64,000 nucleotides of DNA. It comes from an uncultured Clostridia bacterium (GTDB taxonomy: Bacteria; Bacillota; Clostridia; Christensenellales; CAG-314). How positions within the stretch are numbered: the first letter of the stretch is position 1; each line of letters begins with the position of its first letter. Positions 24,483 to 33,025 of this stretch are shown here, one piece after another. The stretch is from positions 62,001 through 126,000 of the forward strand of contig CANOTO010000001.1 of the NCBI GenBank assembly GCA_947570215.1. Reading direction: 5' to 3'. The notes beneath the pieces are model-generated. The model was not told where the DNA came from and did not search any database. It saw only the letters and a program-made list of their open reading frames with translations. The position numbers and the translations under genes are program-made.

Positions 24483-24902
24483 TTATTTGTTTGCAAAAAA
24501 GTCTATCGCTTTGAAATAGCTGTTAATACCTTCTCCGAAAAATACCGCCTTGCACACCGACTGCAAAACGTCGTTTTTACGAAAGTCTTCGCGTTCGTAA
24601 ATATTCGACATATGCACTTCGACAACGGGAATGCTAATACATTCGATACAATCTCGAAGCGCATAGCTATAATGGCTGTACGCGCCCGCGTTAAAAATTA
24701 TACCGTCGCAGTCTGCTTGCTGCAAAATATCCGCAAGTCTGCCTTCGCAGTTGCTTTGCGCGCAAACGACGGTTGCACCGCGTTCCACTCCGTATTGCTT
24801 AACCTTATTTTCCAATTCGGCAAGCGTGTCCGTCCCGTAAAACTCAGCCTTGCGCTTGCCAAGCATATTCATGTTTACTCCGTTTAACAGCAGTATTTTC
24901 AT
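24483..24902 (-). CDS. aroQ: type II 3-dehydroquinate dehydratase
   Basis: It forms 3-dehydroshikimate from 3-dehydroquinate. The start is ATG 24902 (MKILLLNGVNMNMLGKR) after AAGGAAGACAAT; further in-frame residues upstream are K/R-rich and non-conserved. Motifs are NMNMLG...FYG with the catalytic Tyr, QSNCEGRLADIL, NAGAYSHYSYALRD and VVEVHMSNIYEREDFR with the catalytic His. Some family positions deviate (NAGAYSHYS for NPGAYTHTS; RKNDVL after FR in place of RHxS). At 139 aa it is near the usual 145-150. It is part of the aro operon. Confidence 0.93.
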   Translation of the reverse strand: MKILLLNGVNMNMLGKRKAEFYGTDTLAELENKVKQYGVERGATVVCAQSNCEGRLADILQQADCDGIIFNAGAYSHYSYALRDCIECISIPVVEVHMSNIYEREDFRKNDVLQSVCKAVFFGEGINSYFKAIDFFANK

Positions 24903-24951
24903 ATTGTCTTCCTTACGTTTTTTTTTATTACGCAAACCAAAAGCTTATACG

Positions 24952-26925
24952 TTACAATCGGCAATATTTCAAAAATCCGTCGTAATCGTCCCGAACTTCC
25001 GTACCCGTCCACAGCGCAAAGCTTTTTGCCCCTTGGTGATACAGCATTTCCAGACCGTCGACGCACTTGATTCCGCGCTGCGCAGCTTTATCGCGCAGTC
25101 CGCTTTGCCCCTTGTAGGCTGCTACGAAAACAAACCTTACGCTATTAGGTAATTGTATGTTCCGTTCGAATTCGCATTCGGGTACGAAGCTCAGCACACC
25201 GTACGGCTCGTCAATCTGCTTGGACAGTCCGTATTTTTCCGTCAGCGCATCCGCGCGAGCTTGCGTTCGGTTTATTACGCGGATTGCGCAGTTGTATTTC
25301 ATCAATACGCGGACGCATTCTTCCGCCGCGCCGCCCGCGCCCACAATCCACAGCGGTTTATTTGCAAAATCTATTCCGTTGGCGGTAAGCGAACAAATTA
25401 TGCCGTAGCCGTCAGTCGAACAGGGACAGATACGCTTACCTACCGTGTTTACCGACGGAACGTCGGCGCGAAGCAAAGCGGCAACCCGCGTTTTGAAGGG
25501 CATAGTTACGTTTACGCCGTCAAAAGCGTTTGCCACAGACAACAGCTCGCCGTCGGGAATGCCGCGCGGCAGCGACACCGTGACATAGCTGCAACAAAGG
25601 TTCGATTTACTTGCCAAATAGGACATTAGAACGGGCGAACGGCTGTCTCTTACGTTTTCGCCTATTAAAGCAAGCTTATACGGCGTAACTCCAACAGCCT
25701 GCAAGAACCCGGGAAACGACACATCGAACGGTGCGCAGTCGACACTACCGCCGCCGCACACGAGAGCCATAATAACGGCGCACATTGCAATACGGTGGTC
25801 GTTAAAGCAGCAAAACCGCGGATTGCCGACTTTGCCGCCATCGGACGCAATAGTCAAACTGTCGTTTGCAACCTCCGCCGTTGCGCCTAACTTGACTGCG
25901 ATGCTTTGTATTGCGCGTACACGGTCGCTTTCCTTACGGCGCAGCTCGTCCACTGCGTGAAATTCGTGTCTGCCTTGCGTCACCGCGGCGATACTGCACA
26001 AAAGCGGTACTTCGTCGATCGAATCGCAAACGTCCGTTTCAGACGCGTATAACGGCTTCAAACGTGACGGCTTGACAACGATATCTCCCGTTGGTTCGCC
26101 GAAACGCTCGGTTATGTTTTCCGAAGTTATATTTGCGCCGCCACGCTGCAAAACGCGTAAAAAGCCCGTACGTCGTTCGTTAAGCAATACCCCGTCAAAA
26201 CGAGCTTCTCTACCGCATAGTAACGCTAACGTTATCAAGAATGCAACGGAAGAAAAGTCCCGCGGAACATCCAAATTCAACGCGCGAACGGCGCTTTTAC
26301 GAACGGTAACAGTCAAACCGTCCACCGCCACGTCCGCCCCCGCTCCGCGCAACATAAGCTCCGTGTGATTGCGGGTGGGAATATTTTCAATATACGTAGT
26401 TTCGCCGTCGGCGAACAAACCCGCAATCAAAACCGCGCTTTTTACCTGAGCCGAATTGACGACGGCTTTATACTCTATGCCTTGCAGTTTGCCGCCGAGA
26501 CTTTCGAACAGACAGCCGTCGGTTTTGCTGAAATGAGCGCCCATCTTTCTTAAAGGGTCGAGTACGCGCTCCATAGGACGGCTCGTCAACGATTCGTCGC
26601 CTATAAACTTGGCGCGCACGCCAAGCCCCGCTACCAAGCCGGCGAGCAGCCGAGCAGTGGTTCCGCTATTGCGGCAATTTAGCGTGACTCCGCTTTTCGG
26701 CACGGATACGGGGCGCACGGCTGCCGTGGCGCCGTCAAGCCGAATATCCGCGCCCAAAGCGCGCAGACATTCGCAGGTTGCCGCAACGTCGTCGCATAAC
26801 GACAGATTGCGTATAACGCTGTCGCCGTCGGCGATTGCAGCCAAAATAAGCGCGCGGTGCGAAACGGATTTGTCACCGCCTACGTAGTTACAGTCTATAT
26901 TGAATTGTCCGTTAACGCATAGCAT
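24952..26925 (-). CDS. fused EPSP synthase - shikimate dehydrogenase (AroA-AroE), 657 aa
   Basis: Residues 1 to about 415 are EPSP synthase: GGDKSVSHRA with the phosphate-binding Lys, NSGTTARL, ESLTSRPMERV, NSAQVKSAVLIAGL, TRNHTELML, DSIDEVPLL, DELRRKESDRV and NDHRIAMCAV. Residues about 416-657 are shikimate dehydrogenase: GENVRDSRSPV (two substrate Ser), NVTMPFK with the catalytic Lys, VNTVGKR, STDGYG with the catalytic Asp, the NADP loop GAGGAAEECVRVL, NRT and DGLEMLYHQG. One uninterrupted frame joins steps 4 and 6 of chorismate synthesis. The linker is nearly absent. It replaces separate aroA and aroE in the operon. The AroE part (about 240 aa) is on the short side. Confidence 0.93.
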   Translation of the reverse strand: MLCVNGQFNIDCNYVGGDKSVSHRALILAAIADGDSVIRNLSLCDDVAATCECLRALGADIRLDGATAAVRPVSVPKSGVTLNCRNSGTTARLLAGLVAGLGVRAKFIGDESLTSRPMERVLDPLRKMGAHFSKTDGCLFESLGGKLQGIEYKAVVNSAQVKSAVLIAGLFADGETTYIENIPTRNHTELMLRGAGADVAVDGLTVTVRKSAVRALNLDVPRDFSSVAFLITLALLCGREARFDGVLLNERRTGFLRVLQRGGANITSENITERFGEPTGDIVVKPSRLKPLYASETDVCDSIDEVPLLCSIAAVTQGRHEFHAVDELRRKESDRVRAIQSIAVKLGATAEVANDSLTIASDGGKVGNPRFCCFNDHRIAMCAVIMALVCGGGSVDCAPFDVSFPGFLQAVGVTPYKLALIGENVRDSRSPVLMSYLASKSNLCCSYVTVSLPRGIPDGELLSVANAFDGVNVTMPFKTRVAALLRADVPSVNTVGKRICPCSTDGYGIICSLTANGIDFANKPLWIVGAGGAAEECVRVLMKYNCAIRVINRTQARADALTEKYGLSKQIDEPYGVLSFVPECEFERNIQLPNSVRFVFVAAYKGQSGLRDKAAQRGIKCVDGLEMLYHQGAKSFALWTGTEVRDDYDGFLKYCRL

Positions 26926-26947
26926 TGAATAAACCGCCGAAAAACGT

Positions 26948-27853
26948 TTATAACAAAAGGGGAATCAATTGTTCCATAGTAAAAGCCGTCTCTCCGAAAT
27001 CGGACGGCAAAATAAAGCTTATTTTGCCGTTACCGTTCTTCTTGTCGAACAGCGTTAATTCCAATATTTCGCGTGACAGCGGAATGATATTAAACAGCGC
27101 TTTGACCTTATCCGTCCATTCGTCTCGATATGTCTTGCCGCATTTACCCAGCTTATACGCCAGGTCCGTAGCGTAGTAGATACCGTTGGCAACCGCTTCT
27201 CCGTGCGTTAGACCGCAGGAAAGCTCTAACGCGTGACCGACGGTATGTCCGAAGTTAAGCTTATGCCTTATTCCGTTATCGTACGGGTCTACAGCGCATA
27301 CGCTCGACTTGTATTCCGCGCAAGCGCGAACCGTATTTTCGATATTGCCTTCGGCAAAAACGCCGTCGATTTCATCGGACAGCATACGGTATTTAAGAAG
27401 TTCGCCATGCCCGCATAGTATCTGTTCCTGCGACAGTGTGCGCAAAAAACGCACGTCTATTAAAGTATCCGCATTGTAAAAAGTTCCCACCGCATTTTTT
27501 ACGCCGTCAAGGTCTATCGCGGTCTTGCCGCCTATACTGCTGTCGATTTGCGCAACAAGGGTTGTAGGAACATGCGTCAAAGCGACTCCGCGCTTGTAAA
27601 CGCTTGCGGCAAAACCCACGGTATCTCCGACGCTGCCGCCGCCGACGGCGACAATCCGTCCGCAGCGTTCAAGCTTGCGAGACAAAAACCAACTGCAAAG
27701 ATTTGCGACGTTTTCGAAGTTTTTTGCCGCTTCGCCGCGCGGCAAATAATAGACGTTATCTCCCTTGATGCCGTACAGTTCGCCAACGTGCCCGTCCGTA
27801 ACCATAAGACAGTCGGAAAAATCGCTTATATTGAATTTTTGATACACTATCAC
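26948..27853 (-). CDS. aroB: 3-dehydroquinate synthase, short form (301 aa)
   Basis: It cyclises DAHP to 3-dehydroquinate using NAD and a metal ion. Motifs are GGGSVGDTVGFAASVYKRG, PTTLVAQIDSSIGGKTAIDLDGVKNAVGTFY, HGELLKYRML, LNFGHTVGHALE and LTHGEAVANG, carrying the metal ligands Glu and two His. The start is GTG 27853, overlapping the aroC stop (GTGA), a sign of coupling. At 301 aa it lacks much of the N-terminal NAD-domain strands found in the usual 340-360-aa enzymes; the first 70 residues are compressed. This is not a truncation by mutation, since the frame is intact. Confidence 0.93.
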   Translation of the reverse strand: MIVYQKFNISDFSDCLMVTDGHVGELYGIKGDNVYYLPRGEAAKNFENVANLCSWFLSRKLERCGRIVAVGGGSVGDTVGFAASVYKRGVALTHVPTTLVAQIDSSIGGKTAIDLDGVKNAVGTFYNADTLIDVRFLRTLSQEQILCGHGELLKYRMLSDEIDGVFAEGNIENTVRACAEYKSSVCAVDPYDNGIRHKLNFGHTVGHALELSCGLTHGEAVANGIYYATDLAYKLGKCGKTYRDEWTDKVKALFNIIPLSREILELTLFDKKNGNGKISFILPSDFGETAFTMEQLIPLLL

Positions 27854-28896
27854 TTTATTTCGCCCTGTTTAAGCATTTGATTACATATTACGTACGCCAA
27901 AATATTTTCCCCGATTACGCCGACGTTGGGAACAACACATGTATCCGCACGCTCGAAATGCGAGGGAACTTGTTGCAGCGTTTTGCTGTCTAATGTATTT
28001 ATTCCCTTGACGGTGGGAACGGGCTTTACCGTCAAACGGCAGATTACATCCTGTCCCGTGGTTATCCCCGCAACTATCCCGCCGCAGTTATTTGTAGCGT
28101 ATTCTATCCTGCCGTTTACCGCGTGCAAGCCGTCGGCTATTTCTCTGCCGGTTACGTTTGCATACCTATCGCCTGCGCCGAAGCTTATGCCCTTGACGGA
28201 CGGTATACCCGTAAGGTTGGCAGCTATTACCGCGTCCAAACGCTCGGAATAGGGAAGCATCTCTCCTACTCCCATAGGCACTCCCTTTGCCCCCACGGTA
28301 ACGACGCCGCCAAGACTGTCGCCCTTGTCCCTTGCCGAGGCAATTTTGTCCAGCATAAGCCCTGTGGCGTAACGGCAGGGGCAATGCAGCGCGGCAAAGT
28401 GTTCTTCCTTCTCGGATACGCCGAAGCGGTATCTGTTGCGAGAAGCTATTCCGCCTATTTTGTTTACGTAATGATAAGTATAAATTCCGTACCGTGCCAA
28501 AAGCTGCTTGCATATTGCGCCCAGTACAACGTAGCAAACGCTGCTGCGCGCGGAAGCGACTTCGTTAAGCTCGCGTACGGTTTTGTCCTTATAACGGGCT
28601 TGTCCAACCACGTCAACGTGTCCGCTGCGCAAAGCGGTTATGTCAGGCCGGACTTCTACTGAACGGTTGGGGACATAAAACTCTACGTCGCCGTTTACCA
28701 TAACAGTATGATCCCCGCCCACAAATTGTACAATATCGTCGTACGCCTGACGGGCGGAACGTCCCGCGCCGCATTTGCGCGCCTTCAACTGCGCGTTGAC
28801 GTAGGAAACGTCAAATATAAAGCCTTGCGGAAGCCCCTTGATTACCCCGCCGTAGCCGCTGCCGTGCGACTGTCCGTAAAAAGAAAAGGTTATCAT
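27850..28896 (-). CDS. aroC: chorismate synthase
   Basis: It makes chorismate from EPSP with reduced FMN. The start is ATG 28896 (MITFSFYGQSHGSGYGGVIKG), giving 348 aa; the ATGA overlaps the stop of the upstream exported MBL protein. Motifs are GQSHG with the active-site His, CGAGRSARQAYDD, VASARSS (usual RxSAR-E), DSLGGVVTVGAKGVPMGVGE, NNCGGIVAGITTGQ and the C-terminal HFERADTCVVPNVGVIGEN. GCAGGAG precedes the start. Coupling of a cytoplasmic enzyme to an exported protein is unusual. Confidence 0.93.
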   Translation of the reverse strand: MITFSFYGQSHGSGYGGVIKGLPQGFIFDVSYVNAQLKARKCGAGRSARQAYDDIVQFVGGDHTVMVNGDVEFYVPNRSVEVRPDITALRSGHVDVVGQARYKDKTVRELNEVASARSSVCYVVLGAICKQLLARYGIYTYHYVNKIGGIASRNRYRFGVSEKEEHFAALHCPCRYATGLMLDKIASARDKGDSLGGVVTVGAKGVPMGVGEMLPYSERLDAVIAANLTGIPSVKGISFGAGDRYANVTGREIADGLHAVNGRIEYATNNCGGIVAGITTGQDVICRLTVKPVPTVKGINTLDSKTLQQVPSHFERADTCVVPNVGVIGENILAYVICNQMLKQGEIK

Positions 28897-30389
28897 TGCT
28901 CCTGCTTCCACTCCTTGGGACATACGCGGTGCTGCTTGAACCAATCGGTATCTTTAAGCTTATCGCCGTTATTGGTGAAAGACGTTTTGATTGTTTTGAT
29001 ATCCGCGCTGTCGCAGGCGATGACTATGTTTCCGTTCATAGACTTTACGGTTCCGCGAGTGGACCAACCCGTATCGGCGTAAAAGTCCACTACCGTAGTT
29101 ACGTACACCCGGTCCGTATAGGGCGCGACGTTATCCACGAATTGCTGAGTGGGAAACTGGTTTTCGTTCGCCTTGGTGTATTCGCCGGTTCCCGCACAGC
29201 AGCATACGCACACGTATTCCGGACTTAAAGCCGCCATCAACGCCTTGGTAGACGACGTTTTACTGCCGTGATGCCCCGCTTTGTACAGTACGCAATGCGG
29301 AAGCGCGTCGTGTCCGTTGCTGTTGGAATAATACTCAATTAGCTTTTCTTCCCCTTCCTTTTCAAGGTCGCCCGAGAAGAAATAATGATTAACCTTGCCG
29401 TCGTTTTCGGCGGAATCGGGACTGGCGAAATCGTAATCGTTGGCGTACTGATGCAGCATAACCGTTACGGAATAGTTGTTTTCGTCGTTAGACGAGTGGT
29501 CGTAAAAATAATTATACAGTATTTCCAATTCTACCGTATCTGACAGTTTGTAGATACGACGAGCGTCCCCTTGGTTATTGTAACACGAAAGCGCCGAATA
29601 ACGCTTCGCTCCGTTGGCAACCGCCTTTTCGCGCTTTTCCAAATAATTGCCGTAAAGGGTTTTACCGCCCTTTTCGGTAGTTTCTTTTAGGTTGGTTAAC
29701 GGAAAATCTATTATCGTACCTATATCGAACGCTTCGAAAATGCCCGTCGCTTCCTTGGTGCCCACAAAGCCCGCTATATGGTCTTGATGGGCGTGGGTGG
29801 CTATTACGTATTCCAACTTGCCGTCGGTAACGTATTGATTGACGTATTGCGTAATAATTGCCGACGACGAATTGCGGCTGCCCGCGTCTATCAAAACGTC
29901 CGTATCGCCCGCTTTTATGTACACGCTGTCTCCGACGTACTTATTGCCCAACTCCAAAAAATGAACGGACAAATCGTTCTGCTTGATAACGGCTGCGTCG
30001 TAATCTACGTTTTGCGAAGCGGAAGCAATGTAGCCGTCCTTGCCGTATATAAGCGTGTTCATCCAGCCGCCCAAATAGCAGTAGATACTTATACCGACAA
30101 AGGCAATTACCATTATAACCGCCAGGACTGTAAAAATCTTTTTCTGCTTTTTGTTGGAAGCGCGCTTTGCGCTTGTGGCGGTTGCGGAAATAACGTCCAA
30201 TACGGCATCCTGATTATCCTTAAAGCTTTTGTCCGTATCGTACTTTTTAGCCGCCTTAACAATGCGGTTTACATTGGTTTTAGTCGAGCTTCTGCCCGAA
30301 GACTTTTTCTTGCCGTACGCCGATTTTTTTGCCGACGACGATTTACCTGTTGAATTTTTACTTCCGTTAGACGTTTTCTTCTCTGCCAT
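28893..30389 (-). CDS. membrane-anchored ComEC/Rec2-type metallo-beta-lactamase-fold protein, 498 aa
   Basis: A Ser/Lys-rich cytoplasmic tail (residues 1-84) precedes one membrane helix (about 85-107). The MBL domain then lies outside: IKAGDTDVLIDAG near 160, THAHQDH at 198-204 with metal-binding His199, His201, Asp203 and His204, FSGDLEKEGEEKL near 330 and AGHHGSKTSS near 370. These match the beta-lactamase domain of ComEC-like proteins, thought to hydrolyse nucleic acid or another phosphodiester. ATG 30389 follows GGAGAACACT. It follows a related lipoprotein gene by 22 bases and its stop overlaps aroC. The substrate is unknown. Confidence 0.85.
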   Translation of the reverse strand: MAEKKTSNGSKNSTGKSSSAKKSAYGKKKSSGRSSTKTNVNRIVKAAKKYDTDKSFKDNQDAVLDVISATATSAKRASNKKQKKIFTVLAVIMVIAFVGISIYCYLGGWMNTLIYGKDGYIASASQNVDYDAAVIKQNDLSVHFLELGNKYVGDSVYIKAGDTDVLIDAGSRNSSSAIITQYVNQYVTDGKLEYVIATHAHQDHIAGFVGTKEATGIFEAFDIGTIIDFPLTNLKETTEKGGKTLYGNYLEKREKAVANGAKRYSALSCYNNQGDARRIYKLSDTVELEILYNYFYDHSSNDENNYSVTVMLHQYANDYDFASPDSAENDGKVNHYFFSGDLEKEGEEKLIEYYSNSNGHDALPHCVLYKAGHHGSKTSSTKALMAALSPEYVCVCCCAGTGEYTKANENQFPTQQFVDNVAPYTDRVYVTTVVDFYADTGWSTRGTVKSMNGNIVIACDSADIKTIKTSFTNNGDKLKDTDWFKQHRVCPKEWKQEQ

Positions 30390-30411
30390 AGTGTTCTCCG
30401 CGTGTAATATT

Positions 30412-32103
30412 CTATGCCGTGACGCTCGGCTCTGTTTCGTCGTTTTTCCACTGCGGCGGACACGCGCGGTTTTGTTTGAACCAGTCGGTATCCTTAAACA
30501 GCGTGTTATTGTTGGAGCAGTTTACAAATACGCCGTCGGAATTGGAAGTTACGACGATATTACCGTTTAACGGCGTAGATGAAGCGCCTGCCACATTTTG
30601 ATTAGTCATAAACACCATATCTGTGTATAATGCCGTGCGATCGATAAACTCCTGTGCGGGGAAGCCGTAACGACCTTCGCCGCAACAAGTACATACGCAA
30701 ACCACTTTGGGTAATATTTTATCCATCAAAACAATGTTGGACGACGTTTTGCTACCGTGATGCCCGCCCTTGAACAACACTACGTTAGGCAAATTGTTAT
30801 ATCGAACCAACTTGTCTTCGGCTTCGCCTTTCTCGTTTTCCAAATCCCCCGTAAACAAAAAGTGATTGACATAGTTTTTATTATTGGGATTGTCTACGTG
30901 TTCAAAATCGTAACCGTCGCCGTATTGATTAAACATCAAACATACGGAATAATTATTATTGTTACTCGTGCTGTGATCGTAATAATAGTTATACAGCACT
31001 TCCATTTCGATATTATCCGTCAGTTTGTAAACCCGCTGAGCGCCTTCCGCGGAGTTATTGTAACATTCCAACGCAGTAAAAACGTTTACGCCTTTTTCTG
31101 CAAGAGCCTGACATTTGTTTTCAAACCTGGTTTGGGTTGCGGTTTTCGTGCCGTTTTTATCAGTATAGTAGCCCGCATACGTAATGATGGTATCAAATTG
31201 ATACTTATCCAAAATTCCGTTAGATTCGCCCGAACCGGCAAGACCTGCGATATGGTCATTGTCGGAATGCGTAGCAATTACAAATTCCAATTTGTTATCG
31301 GTTACTAAATTATTGTCCGCAAGATATTTTGGAATTGATGTTGAAGCGGCTGTCGTGCTGCCCGCGTCTATAAGAATATCTACGTCTCCCGCCTTTATGA
31401 AAATGCTATCGCCGGGAGAATTGTTTGTTACAGCCAAAAAGTGTATTTGCAGCTCTCCGCCGACCATTGCCGTGTTAACGATTTTTACCGAGCCGTCCCG
31501 CTGTAACATTCCGTAATCGCCGTAGTCTGCGACTTCCGTCTTTTTTGCCACGATTTTAACGGTAAATGCGGTTTGCTTAGTAACTCCGTTTTCGTCGTAG
31601 GAAACGTTTACTGCGCACTCGCCTGCGACTGCGGAGCTGAAATTGCCTACGGAAAAGCTTGTAACAGACTTGCTGCCGCCGTCGTCGTAGAATGCGGTTA
31701 CCGTAATATCGGCATTGTTCAAGATTCCGCCGACGTAAATATCGCCGCCGTTATATACCGCGGTAATATGCGTAAGCGCCGGGGTATCTGGCTTGGCTGC
31801 CGCAACGGTAACCTTAAAGCTTGCCGATCGCATAGTCTTGCCTTCCGTATACTTGACGATAACGGTTTTGTCCCCTGCGGAAGAAAAGTCGTAGGATAAC
31901 TCGTAGTCGTCTACACGCTTTTCCGTGCCGTCGCCGTAGCGCGCCGTAACGGTTATAAGAGACTTGTCAAGAGTCGCCCCGATTTGAACTTCGCCGCCGT
32001 CGTAGCGCGCGTCAAGCCCCGTATACGCGGGGCGGCACGCAGAAGCGCATATTAGGCAGCAGCACAGCGTTGCCGACAATAAAAATACCAAAAGTTTTTT
32101 CAT
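30412..32103 (-). CDS. lipoprotein with two Ig-like domains and a ComEC-type metallo-beta-lactamase domain, 563 aa
   Basis: Signal and lipobox ICASAC put a lipidated Cys at residue 23. Two beta-sandwich (bacterial Ig-like) repeats cover about 28-190 (YDGGEVQIGATLDKSLITV and YNGGDIYVGGILNNADITV are the equivalent starts). The MBL domain follows, with IKAGDVDILIDAG, THSDNDHIAG near residue 280, FTGDLENEKGEAEDKL and GGHHGSKTSS. Metal ligands follow the HxDxDH form usual in ComEC relatives. It is a paralogue of the next gene, so the pair arose by duplication; only this one has the Ig domains and lipid anchor. It sits 10 bases after the patatin gene. Confidence 0.85.
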   Translation of the reverse strand: MKKLLVFLLSATLCCCLICASACRPAYTGLDARYDGGEVQIGATLDKSLITVTARYGDGTEKRVDDYELSYDFSSAGDKTVIVKYTEGKTMRSASFKVTVAAAKPDTPALTHITAVYNGGDIYVGGILNNADITVTAFYDDGGSKSVTSFSVGNFSSAVAGECAVNVSYDENGVTKQTAFTVKIVAKKTEVADYGDYGMLQRDGSVKIVNTAMVGGELQIHFLAVTNNSPGDSIFIKAGDVDILIDAGSTTAASTSIPKYLADNNLVTDNKLEFVIATHSDNDHIAGLAGSGESNGILDKYQFDTIITYAGYYTDKNGTKTATQTRFENKCQALAEKGVNVFTALECYNNSAEGAQRVYKLTDNIEMEVLYNYYYDHSTSNNNNYSVCLMFNQYGDGYDFEHVDNPNNKNYVNHFLFTGDLENEKGEAEDKLVRYNNLPNVVLFKGGHHGSKTSSNIVLMDKILPKVVCVCTCCGEGRYGFPAQEFIDRTALYTDMVFMTNQNVAGASSTPLNGNIVVTSNSDGVFVNCSNNNTLFKDTDWFKQNRACPPQWKNDETEPSVTA

Positions 32104-32113
32104 CGTTTTTCCG

Positions 32114-32926
32114 TTATTTTATTTGCAGTATTTCCTTTATTTCGTCCATTTTGGCTTTCGCCGCGCGGTAGCCTTCTTCAATCATATCGTCAATATGGTC
32201 GAGAGCGGTATTTTTGTAAGCGGACAATTCCGGCTCTATTACTACGTCGCTGTTCATTTCGCCCTTGTACATTGTGGACTTGGTTGTAATACTCCAAGTT
32301 GCAACAAGCGTATCTTTAAGCTTGCGTGACGTTGTGCCTTTACCGCGGTTATGGTTGAGATCTACGCCTACAACCACGTCCGCGCCCATTCGTCTGCAAA
32401 CGTCGGCGGGCATATTGTTCAACAGTCCGCCGTCTACAAGTAGCATATCGTCAATTACGACGGGAGTAAACAGGGCGGGTACGGCGCAGGAAGCGGATAC
32501 CGCCGTCGCCACGTCGCCGTCGTTTAGAATAACTTCGTTACCGCTGCGTATGTCTACAGCAACGGCAGAAAAAGGAATATCGAGCTGTTGAAAAATAGCT
32601 CCGCCAAGAAGTCTGTCCGCTATGGCGCGGATATTAGCGGAATCAGAGCCTATCATAAACTTCGAATTAAGCACGTCCTTGCGTTTCAGCGCCTTGGCTT
32701 CGTCCGTCATTCTTTGCAAAGATACTCCGGCGCAAAAGCACGCGCCTACGAGCGCGCCCGCGCTGGTGCCCGCTACAACGTCTATACGTATACGTTCTTC
32801 GGCAAACGCTTTGATAACGCCTGCGTGCGCGAGTCCGCGAGTTCCGCCGCCTGACAACGCCAAACCTAATTTATAGCGCGATTTTACAAAACCGTCGTCG
32901 CTTTTTTTACGCGCGAATATTGCCAT
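32114..32926 (-). CDS. patatin-like phospholipase (RssA-type), 270 aa
   Basis: Ser-Asp dyad hydrolase motifs are LALSGGGTRGLAHAGV (oxyanion loop), GTSAG at 53-57 with nucleophile Ser55, and LLVDGGLLNNMP with the catalytic Asp near 165. There is no signal peptide, so it acts in the cytoplasm or on the inner face of the membrane. The start is ATG 32926 (MAIFARKKSD), six bases after a TATAAT box, with no ribosome site, so it is probably leaderless. It heads a leftward series patatin-MBL-MBL-aroC-aroB-aroAE-aroQ-aroK. The lipid substrate is unknown. Confidence 0.9.
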   Translation of the reverse strand: MAIFARKKSDDGFVKSRYKLGLALSGGGTRGLAHAGVIKAFAEERIRIDVVAGTSAGALVGACFCAGVSLQRMTDEAKALKRKDVLNSKFMIGSDSANIRAIADRLLGGAIFQQLDIPFSAVAVDIRSGNEVILNDGDVATAVSASCAVPALFTPVVIDDMLLVDGGLLNNMPADVCRRMGADVVVGVDLNHNRGKGTTSRKLKDTLVATWSITTKSTMYKGEMNSDVVIEPELSAYKNTALDHIDDMIEEGYRAAKAKMDEIKEILQIK

Positions 32927-32932
32927 ATACAA

Positions 32933-32961
32933 ATTATACAATACGTTGACGATTTTTGCAA
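32933..32961 (-). promoter_or_regulatory. leaderless promoter of the patatin/aro operon
   Basis: Minus strand TTGCAA (32956-32961), 17-base spacer, TATAAT (32933-32938), then six bases TTGTAT and the ATG at 32926. The transcript should begin at the start codon. It lies just past the terminator of the preceding operon. Confidence 0.75.
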
Positions 32962-32987
32962 TGGTTTAACCGCTTTGCCGCCGTAAA

Positions 32988-33010
32988 CAAAAAAACCACT
33001 TTACAGTGGT
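32988..33010 (-). terminator. terminator of the glycosyltransferase operon
   Basis: Minus strand ACCACT-GTAA-AGTGGT (33010-32995) followed by TTTTTTT (32994-32988). Confidence 0.85.
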
Positions 33011-33025
33011 TTTGCAATGTCACGA

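Noticed and set aside
24952-26925. Assembly frameshift as the cause of the AroA-AroE fusion
   Set aside because: The join has no homopolymer or stop remnants, and no internal start with ribosome site is visible before the AroE part, so a real fusion is preferred.
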